Under the pieces are notes generated by a model. That model was given only the letters and a program-made list of their open reading frames with translations, ran no database searches and had not been told where the DNA came from. A stretch of DNA of 64,000 nucleotides from Caballeronia arationis (GTDB taxonomy: Bacteria > Pseudomonadota > Gammaproteobacteria > Burkholderiales > Burkholderiaceae): NCBI RefSeq assembly GCF_001544975.2, contig NZ_FCOG02000015.1, positions 1-64,000 on the forward strand. The letters run 5' to 3'. Shown piece by piece: positions 6,764-13,780 of the stretch (positions are counted from its first letter, which is position 1; every line of letters begins with the position of its first letter). A program made the translations under genes and the position numbers.

Positions 6764-8497
6764 CTAGCGCCGTGCCCCGATCCAGCGAACGATCTCGCCG
6801 AACGTGTTCATGCCCGGCGGCGTCGAGAGGTCAAGCGCCAGGCAGCGCCGGTAATACGGGCTCAGGTCCAGCCCGACACCGAGCCCCATGATCTCGACGT
6901 CGCCCAGGGCCTCGTGGCGCGCGACGACTTCCTTCAGATGACCGTCAAGATAGAACGCGTCGTTCGACTGTGCAGTCGCGCTGTCCATCGGACTGCCGTC
7001 GGACACGACGATCAGCATGCGCCTCGGCTCGGCGCGCGCGAGCAGGCGCGAACACGCCCATTCGACCGCCTCGCCGTCCACGCCTTCGCGGAACAGATCG
7101 GCCTTGAAGAACGCGGCGATGTCGGTGCGGGCGCGTCGCCAGCTCGTCGATGCGTCCTTGAAGATCAGATGCGACGCTTCGTTGAGACGCCCCGGATGCC
7201 GCGGCCGGCCGCGCGCAAGCCAGTCGAACCGCGCGCGTCCGCCGTTCCACGCGGCCGTCGTGAAGCCGAGCACTTCGCTCGTCACGCCCGCCTGGTCGAG
7301 CGCGCGCGTCAACACGTCGATCATCGTCGCGACCGGTTCGATATGCGCCTTCATCGAACCCGAGCAGTCGATCAGGAAGCTCACCGCGCAGTCCGCGATC
7401 AGCGTGCGGCGTTCGAGCCGGAAGATGCGCCGCTCGTCGGGCGACGACACGAGTTGCGCGAGCATGCGTCCGTCGATGCGCCCGTGTTCCTCGCCGAACG
7501 ACCAGCCGTCGCGCTCGGGATTCGCAAGTGCCACTCGCAGCGCATGCGCAAGCCGGCTCACGTTGATGCCCTGCGCGGCGATGCGTTCGTCGAGCCGCTC
7601 GCGATACTCGCGCAGCAACTCCCGGCGCACGCGCGCGGCGGGACGAATTTCTTCGTCGTAGCGCGTCGTATAGATCCGGTAACCCGCGTCCGACGCGCCG
7701 AGCACGCGGCTCTCGCCCGCCGCCGCGATGCCCATTTCCTTGTGCTCGTCGTCGTCGGAACCGAGCCAGAGCGTGAACGCAGCGCGCGCGGCTGCTTCGT
7801 CTTCGGTGTCATCGGCGGCGTCTTCGGCTTGCTGGCCGCGCGCCGCGCGGATCATCTCGCTCACCGTCCGCGCGATGTCGAGCGCGTGCTGCGCGAACGC
7901 CTGCTGATCGCCGCGATGGCGTCGCAGGCCGGCGAGCGCCACGCCGAGCGCGGGCGCGATAGCCGCGCGCGTCGCTTCGATCAGGCCCTCGGTTTCCTCC
8001 AGCACCGGCTCGCCGGACAGCCGCGACCAGCTCATCTGCGCAACGGTATAGACGAGCAGACCGAGATGGCCGTCGATCAGCCCGGAGCGATGGAACGCGC
8101 GCGACCACGCCATGAAGCGGTGATGTAGGTTCTGCGCGACGCCCGGCATGCCGGGCGGCGTCAGTGTCTCGCAGCGCAACTGTTCGAGCAGTTCGAATAC
8201 GAGCCGCGCGACTGGATCCGCGGGACAAAGTCGACGATGGAGGGTCGCATCGGAATGGACCAGACGCAGGGCCGCGCCATCGGCGGCGCCGCGCAATGAA
8301 GCGAGATCGTCGGCATTGCGATCGGTGCGCAAGTGCGGCGCGTGCAACGGCAACGGCCGATAGCCGCGGCACAGACGGCCGTCGCGGTAGTTCAGCGCGG
8401 CGTCGCCCGTCAGCGCCCGCACGGCCGCCGCGCAAAGGCGCTCGCGCTCGTCCGCGCGGCGCGCGGCCTGGCGATCGGCTATTGTCGGCGCCGACAT
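6764..8497 (-). CDS. CobT-like protein with C-terminal von Willebrand factor A domain
   Basis: 577 residues resembling the CobT subunit of aerobic cobaltochelatase. An acidic stretch near the middle (AEDAADDTEDEAAARA) is followed by a VWA domain with a MIDAS motif DCSGSMK at Asp377. It then has VSDGSPMDSATAQSND and a C-terminal MNTFGEIVRWIGARR. CobT works with the AAA+ protein CobS and the large subunit CobN in cobalt insertion into the corrin ring. The start ATG at 8497 overlaps the stop of the CobS-like gene (TGATG), so the two are coupled. No cobN or other corrin gene is in the window. The pair may instead be a MoxR/VWA-type maturation chaperone for a product of this island (inference). 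Confidence 0.75.
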   Translation of the reverse strand: MSAPTIADRQAARRADERERLCAAAVRALTGDAALNYRDGRLCRGYRPLPLHAPHLRTDRNADDLASLRGAADGAALRLVHSDATLHRRLCPADPVARLVFELLEQLRCETLTPPGMPGVAQNLHHRFMAWSRAFHRSGLIDGHLGLLVYTVAQMSWSRLSGEPVLEETEGLIEATRAAIAPALGVALAGLRRHRGDQQAFAQHALDIARTVSEMIRAARGQQAEDAADDTEDEAAARAAFTLWLGSDDDEHKEMGIAAAGESRVLGASDAGYRIYTTRYDEEIRPAARVRRELLREYRERLDERIAAQGINVSRLAHALRVALANPERDGWSFGEEHGRIDGRMLAQLVSSPDERRIFRLERRTLIADCAVSFLIDCSGSMKAHIEPVATMIDVLTRALDQAGVTSEVLGFTTAAWNGGRARFDWLARGRPRHPGRLNEASHLIFKDASTSWRRARTDIAAFFKADLFREGVDGEAVEWACSRLLARAEPRRMLIVVSDGSPMDSATAQSNDAFYLDGHLKEVVARHEALGDVEIMGLGVGLDLSPYYRRCLALDLSTPPGMNTFGEIVRWIGARR

Positions 8498-9477
8498 CAG
8501 TATTGCGCTGCGCGGCTCTCGCGCTCGACGTCCAGTTCGCGGCCGAAGCACCGCTGGAAATATTCCGCGACAGCCGGCCGTTCCGCCTCGTCGCACTTGT
8601 TCAGGAAAGTGAGACGGAACGCCATCGCCGGATCGCGGAAGATCTGGCAGTTCTCGGCCCAGCTGATGACCGTGCGCGGCGACATCAGCGTCGAAAGATC
8701 GCCTGCCGCGAAACCCTTGCGCGTGAGTTCGGCCACGCTCAGCATCGATTCGATCAGCGCGCGGTCTGAATCGCCGGCGAGTTCGGGCACGCGCGCGAGC
8801 ACGATGCCGATCTCCTCCTCGCGCGGCAGATAGTTGAGCGTCGCGACCACGTTCCAGCGGTCCATCTGCGCGTGATTGAGCACCTGCGTGCCGTGATAGA
8901 GCCCGTTCAGGTTGCCGAGGCCGATGGTATTCGTCGTCGCGAACATGCGGAAGTACGGATGCGGCTGGATCACGCGGTTCTGGTCGAGCAGCGTGAATTT
9001 GCCGTCGCGTTCCAGGATGCGCTGGATCACGAACATGACGTCGGGACGGCCGGCGTCGTATTCGTCGAAGATCAGCGCGACCGGCCGTTGCAGCGCCCAC
9101 GGCACGATGCCCTTCTGGAATTCGGTCACTTGCAGGTCGTCGCGTACGACGATCGCGTCGCGGCCGACAAGATCGAGCCGGCTGATGTGCCCGTCGAGAT
9201 TCACGCGCACGCAGGGCCAGCTCAGGCGCGCGGCGACCTGCTCGATGTGAGTCGATTTTCCGGTGCCGTGCAGGCCCTGAACCATCACGCGGCGATCGCG
9301 CGTGAATCCCGCGAGGATCGCCAGCGTGACTTCGGGATTGAAGCGATACGCCTCGTCGATTTCCGGAACGTGGTCGTCGCGCTCGCTGAAGGCAGGCACG
9401 GTCAAGTCCGAATCGATGCCGAAAACACTGCGCACCGACACCATCCGGTCCGGCTTGCCACTCACGATATCTGTCAC
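8497..9477 (-). CDS. CobS-like AAA+ ATPase (MoxR/CobS family)
   Basis: 326 residues. VSVRSVFGIDSDLTVPAFSE at the N-terminus is close to the CobS opening. Walker A is GLHGTGKST (about 68-76); Walker B is VALIFDEYDAG (about 133-142); sensor-like FATTNTIGLGNLNGLYHGT follows. CobS is the ATPase ring of cobaltochelatase; related MoxR-type ATPases act with VWA proteins as maturation factors. I chose the GTG at 9477 because GGGAG lies 7-11 bases upstream and the CobS fold starts there. An in-frame TTG at 9552 would lie inside the duplicated xsc promoter segment. It is divergent from xsc-2, with only 63 bp between its start and the duplication edge, so its own promoter probably lies in or beside the duplicated DNA. 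Confidence 0.8.
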   Translation of the reverse strand: MTDIVSGKPDRMVSVRSVFGIDSDLTVPAFSERDDHVPEIDEAYRFNPEVTLAILAGFTRDRRVMVQGLHGTGKSTHIEQVAARLSWPCVRVNLDGHISRLDLVGRDAIVVRDDLQVTEFQKGIVPWALQRPVALIFDEYDAGRPDVMFVIQRILERDGKFTLLDQNRVIQPHPYFRMFATTNTIGLGNLNGLYHGTQVLNHAQMDRWNVVATLNYLPREEEIGIVLARVPELAGDSDRALIESMLSVAELTRKGFAAGDLSTLMSPRTVISWAENCQIFRDPAMAFRLTFLNKCDEAERPAVAEYFQRCFGRELDVERESRAAQY

Positions 9478-9628
9478 TTCTCGTCTCCCTTCGCTTTTCA
9501 CCGACGCTTTTTCGTCCGGTATCATCATAGACGCATTCTTTTTTAGATACAAATCATCCCGAATAATAGATTTTATCGGTTGACGATTCGGGCGATGATG
9601 GTCTACATTTCATCCAACACGCTGTTTT

Positions 9629-9645
9629 CGGAACCATATGTTCCG
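9629..9645. promoter_or_regulatory. Palindrome CGGAAC-N5-GTTCCG, candidate operator of xsc-2
   Basis: Exact copy of the site before xsc-1, in the same position relative to the start codon. It is preceded by the copied TTGACG (9580-9585) and TACATT (9604-9609) promoter elements. Both xsc genes should therefore respond to the same regulator. Confidence 0.55.
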
Positions 9646-9675
9646 TTTTATTCAAACACCGGAGACGTCAACACC

Positions 9676-11514
9676 ATGAGCGAACTCGACCCCACTCTCG
9701 CCGCCCCCGCTTCCTCCGCTTCCTCCGTCACTGACGGCCCGCAGGCCATGACCCCCTCTGAAGCCTTCGTCGAAACGCTGGCCGCCAACGGCGTCACCGA
9801 CATGTTCGGCATCATGGGCTCCGCCTTCATGGACGCGAGGGACATCTTCGCCCCCGCCGGTATCCGCCTGATTCCGGTGGTCCACGAGCAAGGCGCAGGG
9901 CACATGGCCGATGGCTATTCGCGCGTGTCAGGCCGCCACGGTGTGGTGATCGGCCAGAACGGGCCCGGTATCAGCAACTGCGTGACCGCAATTGCAGCAG
10001 CCTATTGGGCGCACAGCCCGGTGGTGATCGTCACGCCCGAAGCGGGCACGATGGGCATTGGTCTCGGTGGCTTCCAGGAAGCCAAGCAGTTGCCGATGTT
10101 CCAGGAATTCACCAAATATCAGGGTCACGTGACGCACCCGGCGCGCATGGCCGAATTCACCGGCCGATGCTTCGATCGCGCGATGGCCGAAATGGGGCCG
10201 ACGCAACTCAATATCCCGCGCGATTACTTCTACGGCCAGATCAAGGCCGAGATCCCGCAGCCGCAGCGGCTGGATCGCGGTGCCGGTGGCGAGCAGCGGC
10301 TCGACGAAGCCGCCGCGTTGCTCGCTACGGCCAGGTTCCCGGTGATCATCTCGGGCGGCGGCGTGGTGATGGCCGATGCAATCGAGGAATGCAAGGCGCT
10401 TGCCGAGCGGCTCGGTGCGCCGGTGGTCAACAGCTACTTGCACAACGACTCGTTCCCGGCGAGCCACCCGCTGTGGTGCGGCCCGCTCGGCTACCAAGGC
10501 TCGAAGGCGGCAATGAAGCTGCTCTCGCGCGCCGATGTGGTGATCGCGCTCGGCTCGCGCCTCGGACCGTTCGGCACCTTGCCGCAGCACGGAATGGACT
10601 ACTGGCCGAAGAACGCGAAGATCATCCAGATCGATGCCGATCACAAGATGCTCGGGCTCGTGAAGAAGATCACGGTCGGCATTTGCGGCGACGCGAAGGC
10701 CGCAGCGGTTGCGCTCACGCAGCGTCTGACCGGGCGCACCCTCGCCTGCGACGCCTCGCGCGAGGACCGTGCCGGCCAGATCAAGTCGGAGAAGGCTGCG
10801 TGGGAGAAGGAACTCGACGAATGGACCCACGAGCGCGATCCGTACAGCCTCGACATGATCGAGGAGCAGAAGGGCGAGCGGCCGTTCAGCGGCGGCACCT
10901 ATCTGCATCCGCGCCAGGTGCTGCGCGAGCTGGAAAAGGCGATGCCTGAAGACGTGATGGTCTCCACCGACATCGGCAACATCAACTCGGTCGCCAACAG
11001 CTATCTGCGTTTCGAGAAACCGCGCAGCTTCTTCGCGGCGATGAGCTGGGGCAACTGCGGCTATGCGTTTCCGACCATCATCGGCGCGAAAGTCGCGGCA
11101 CCGCACCGCCCGGCGGTCTCCTACGCCGGCGACGGCGCCTGGGGCATGAGCCTGATGGAAACGATGACCTGCGTGCGCCACAACATCCCGGTGACGGCGG
11201 TGGTGTTCCACAACCGCCAGTGGGGCGCGGAGAAGAAGAATCAGGTCGATTTCTACAACCGGCGCTTCGTCGCGGGCGAACTCGATAACCAGAGCTTCGC
11301 GGAAATCGGTAAAGCGATGGGCGCGGAAGGCATCGTCGTGGACAAGCTCGAAGATGTCGGACCGGCGCTGAAAAAAGCCATCGACCTGCAGATGAACCAC
11401 GGCAAGACCACCATCATCGAGATCATGTGCACCCGCGAACTCGGCGATCCGTTCCGCCGCGATGCGCTCGCCAAACCCGTACGCCTCCTCGACAAGTACA
11501 AGGACTACGTCTGA
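9676..11514 (+). CDS. xsc: Sulfoacetaldehyde acetyltransferase Xsc, copy 2 (Met55Arg variant)
   Basis: 612 residues, identical to copy 1 except that codon 55 is AGG (Arg) instead of ATG (Met), in the segment GSAFMDARDIF. All ThDP residues (Glu71, the GDGAWG motif) are unchanged. The position lies in the N-terminal PYR domain, shortly before the catalytic glutamate, where the copy-1 residue is hydrophobic, so the charge could weaken the enzyme. Start and upstream context are the same as copy 1. Downstream is not pta but a GC hairpin and an IclR gene. The near-identity indicates very recent duplication or gene conversion, or an assembly effect that should be excluded. Confidence 0.9.
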   Translation: MSELDPTLAAPASSASSVTDGPQAMTPSEAFVETLAANGVTDMFGIMGSAFMDARDIFAPAGIRLIPVVHEQGAGHMADGYSRVSGRHGVVIGQNGPGISNCVTAIAAAYWAHSPVVIVTPEAGTMGIGLGGFQEAKQLPMFQEFTKYQGHVTHPARMAEFTGRCFDRAMAEMGPTQLNIPRDYFYGQIKAEIPQPQRLDRGAGGEQRLDEAAALLATARFPVIISGGGVVMADAIEECKALAERLGAPVVNSYLHNDSFPASHPLWCGPLGYQGSKAAMKLLSRADVVIALGSRLGPFGTLPQHGMDYWPKNAKIIQIDADHKMLGLVKKITVGICGDAKAAAVALTQRLTGRTLACDASREDRAGQIKSEKAAWEKELDEWTHERDPYSLDMIEEQKGERPFSGGTYLHPRQVLRELEKAMPEDVMVSTDIGNINSVANSYLRFEKPRSFFAAMSWGNCGYAFPTIIGAKVAAPHRPAVSYAGDGAWGMSLMETMTCVRHNIPVTAVVFHNRQWGAEKKNQVDFYNRRFVAGELDNQSFAEIGKAMGAEGIVVDKLEDVGPALKKAIDLQMNHGKTTIIEIMCTRELGDPFRRDALAKPVRLLDKYKDYV

Positions 11515-11525
11515 TTGATGCAAGT

Positions 11526-11546
11526 CCCGGCGGCTTCCCCGCCGGG
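11526..11546. terminator. GC-rich hairpin after xsc-2
   Basis: CCCGGCGG at 11526-11533 and CCGCCGGG at 11539-11546 form a perfect 8-bp stem with a CTTCC loop, 11 bp after the xsc-2 stop. No T-run follows, so termination would be weak or factor-dependent. Confidence 0.45.
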
Positions 11547-11790
11547 ACCCGCCGCCACCCCGCCGTTCGAGAGGTCCGCCATGAGCTTCGAAGCCGGCTT
11601 GCCGCTATCCGCCGACAGCCCGGAGGCGTCCGCGAACCAGGACGCCATAACCGAAACCGCGCCGCGTTCCGAAAACCGGAAGCCGCATCCGGACGAAACC
11701 GCCGTCAAAACCGAACACTTCGTCCCGGAAACTCCGCGCCACAAGCGCTTTGAGTACAATAATGCCGATCCATTTTCCGGAACGGCAGAC

Positions 11791-12543
11791 ATGAAAAAAG
11801 CGGACACCCCGACCCTGCGAGCGTTCGCGCTGCTGGAGCACCTCGTCGCCGCAGACGGTCCCGTTTCCCTCGCCGACATCGCGCACGAAGTCGATGCGCC
11901 GAAGGCTTCACTGCATCGAATGCTGGCTTCGCTGGAGGCAGGCGGCCTCGTGATCCGCGAGCCCGGTCAGAAGAACGCCTACGTGATCGGCCCGCGTCTC
12001 GCGCAACTCGGCCTCGGCGTGATGATGCATTCGGGCGCGCGGCGTCTGCGGCATGCGATTCTCTCGCGGCTGGTCTCGGACCTTGGCGAGACCTGCAATC
12101 TCACGATGCTGCACGAAACGGAAGTCCTCTATCTGGACCGCATGGAGGCGCCGTGGCCGCTGCGGCTCGACCTCAAGCCGGGCTCGCACGTTCCCGCGTA
12201 TTGCAGCGCGAGCGGCAAGCTGCTGCTCGCCTTGCTCCCGCCACAACAGCGCTCCATCCTCGTGCGCGCGCTGCAACTGCAACGCTTCACGCCCAACACC
12301 ATCACCGATCCGGAATTGCTCGAAGCTGAACTCGACCGCATCGCGCACAAGGGCATTGCGGTCGACAACGAGGAGTTCGTCGTTGGCATCGTGTGCGTGG
12401 CGGCGCCTGTGATCGACGACCAGAACCAGTGCGTCGCCGCGATCGCCGTGCATGCGCCCGTCTCGCGCGCGCCGCTTTCGCGCGCACTCGAATTCGTGCC
12501 GCGCCTTCAGGATGCGGCGAAAGAGCTGGCGAAGACGTTCTGA
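11791..12543 (+). CDS. IclR family transcriptional regulator next to xsc-2
   Basis: 250 residues: an N-terminal helix-turn-helix (about 8-70, VSLADIAHEVDAPKASLHRM) and a C-terminal IclR effector domain with GETCNLTMLH, YCSASGKLLLAL and VDNEEFVVGIVCVAAPV. IclR proteins bind palindromes as dimers or tetramers. I placed the start at 11791 because the conserved fold begins there. An in-frame ATG at 11581 with GAGAGG before it would add 70 residues of low-complexity sequence. TTCCG-N5-CGGAA at 11667-11681 lies between the two and could be an autoregulatory site. The gene follows xsc-2 in the same direction and is the best candidate for control of both xsc genes. It is convergent with iseR. Confidence 0.85.
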   Translation: MKKADTPTLRAFALLEHLVAADGPVSLADIAHEVDAPKASLHRMLASLEAGGLVIREPGQKNAYVIGPRLAQLGLGVMMHSGARRLRHAILSRLVSDLGETCNLTMLHETEVLYLDRMEAPWPLRLDLKPGSHVPAYCSASGKLLLALLPPQQRSILVRALQLQRFTPNTITDPELLEAELDRIAHKGIAVDNEEFVVGIVCVAAPVIDDQNQCVAAIAVHAPVSRAPLSRALEFVPRLQDAAKELAKTF

Positions 12544-12549
12544 CCAACG

Positions 12550-12573
12550 GCCGCGCGTCGCCTAGCGCGCGGC
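12550..12573. terminator. Hairpin between the convergent iclR and iseR genes
   Basis: GCCGCGCG at 12550-12557 pairs with CGCGCGGC at 12566-12573 around an 8-nt loop that contains the iseR stop codon. It serves both convergent genes if it works as a terminator. No T-run is present. Confidence 0.35.
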
Positions 12574-13365
12574 ATCCGGCTTGTGCAGAAGCGGCGCGAA
12601 TCTAAGCGACGCCTCCTTCAGCTTCGGCACTGCCTTCAGCAGATCCTCCAGGCTCGCGCGCGCGGTTGGCGCATGCACCGCGAGCGACGCGAGTACGTGC
12701 TTGCCCTCCGCATCGCGCACCGGCACGGCGACCGCCACCATTCCCCTCACGAATTCCTCGTTGTCGATGCCGACGCCGCGCGCCGCCAGCCGGTCGAGTT
12801 CCGCTTCGAGCAGGCTCGCATCGGTCAGCGTGCGATAGGTCATGCGCGTGAGCGGCAGGCGCGCGAGCACGGCGCTGCGCTCGGCGCGCGTCATCTGCGA
12901 AAGAAAGAGCTTGCCGCTCGCCGTGCAGTGCAGCGGCACGCGCATCCCCGGGTGCATGTGCAGGCGCAGAGGTTCAGTGGTCTCGACGCGCTCGATATAG
13001 AGCACGGTGTCGCCGTCGAGCGCGGTCAGGTTGCAGGTCTCGCCGAGCGTTTCGACGACCGCGCGCAGCAGCGATCGGCACGCGCGCGTGAAGCTGCTGC
13101 TGCCGAGCGTCGCGAGCGCGAGTTGCGCGGCGCGCGGACCGAGCGTGATCCCGCGATCGGCGCCCCGCGAGTCCGGCAGATGCATGACATAGCCCTGCGC
13201 TTCCAGCGACTCGATGAGCCGCGCGAGCGTCGCCTTCGGAATGTGCAGACGCGCGGCGAGTTGCGAAAGCGTGAACGGCTGCCCGGCGACCGCCAGCTGA
13301 TCGAGGATCGAGAGCGCGCGCAGCGCGCGGCTGTCTTCGGTCGAGGACGAGTTCGTGTCGTTCAT
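12562..13365 (-). CDS. iseR: IclR family regulator of the isethionate module
   Basis: 267 residues with the IclR layout: helix-turn-helix at about 12-75 (FTLSQLAARLHIPKATLARL) and effector domain with GETCNLTALDGDTVLYIERV and HCTASGKLFLSQM. The start at 13365 follows GGAGACC. It is divergent from a GMC oxidoreductase that is followed by an MHS-type transporter. That order (regulator, dehydrogenase, transporter) matches the iseR-iseJ-iseU isethionate cluster described in Cupriavidus necator. The shared intergenic region carries a GGAAC-N5-GTTCC palindrome near iseJ. The gene name rests on this synteny. Confidence 0.75.
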   Translation of the reverse strand: MNDTNSSSTEDSRALRALSILDQLAVAGQPFTLSQLAARLHIPKATLARLIESLEAQGYVMHLPDSRGADRGITLGPRAAQLALATLGSSSFTRACRSLLRAVVETLGETCNLTALDGDTVLYIERVETTEPLRLHMHPGMRVPLHCTASGKLFLSQMTRAERSAVLARLPLTRMTYRTLTDASLLEAELDRLAARGVGIDNEEFVRGMVAVAVPVRDAEGKHVLASLAVHAPTARASLEDLLKAVPKLKEASLRFAPLLHKPDAAR

Positions 13366-13780
13366 CGGGCTCAGGTCTCCGTGCGTGAGTTTCCGGTTTG
13401 GGTGCGAAAGATCTGCATCTTTTAAATCAGAACAAAATATATCACTTTCTCGCTTCGCAGACGGCAGCGGTTGTCGCATCGCGCCGCATGCATTCAACAA
13501 TCGGCGCAAGACCGGAGCATAAGCGCCCTCCGCCCTGCGATCCATGCTGGTGAGCCCTCCGATATGCCCGTTCTGATTCGAAAACTTCAGATTCCGTTTC
13601 AGTTTTCGCGTGCGCTGCGTCTTTTCCTTGGCTTTCGCCCCATTGTGCACGAAATTACATTTAATCAAAACGGAACGAAGTGTTCCAACATTTCGAATTG
13701 CTCGGCAGACCTTCCAATCGCAGCATCAAGAACCAAGGCGACGAAGCGGCTGTGCGGCAAATTCAGGAGACGCGAAAACC
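13366..13780. other. 415-bp divergent promoter region of iseR and iseJ
   Basis: No credible gene. There is an AT-rich stretch around 13417-13445 on the iseR side. On the iseJ side a TACATT element at 13656-13661 is followed ten bases later by the GGAAC-N5-GTTCC palindrome. The remaining sequence shows no clear structure. Confidence 0.6.
13672..13686. promoter_or_regulatory. Palindrome GGAAC-N5-GTTCC, candidate operator of iseJ
   Basis: GGAAC at 13672-13676 and GTTCC at 13682-13686 with spacer GAAGT, 95 bp before the iseJ start. The arms and spacing equal those before both xsc genes; only the spacer differs. This suggests that one IclR protein, or two with the same specificity, controls iseJ and xsc together. 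Confidence 0.55.

Larger units (their letters stand above)
9541..11515 (+). repeat. Direct repeat copy 2: promoter plus complete xsc (1975 bp)
   Basis: Matches 2864-4838 base for base except G9839 in place of T3162. The left edge falls in the 63-bp gap before the divergent CobS-like gene; the right edge is one base after the xsc stop codon. Together with copy 1 it encloses pta, tauE and the cobST-like pair, so recombination between copies could delete or amplify those genes. Confidence 0.95.
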
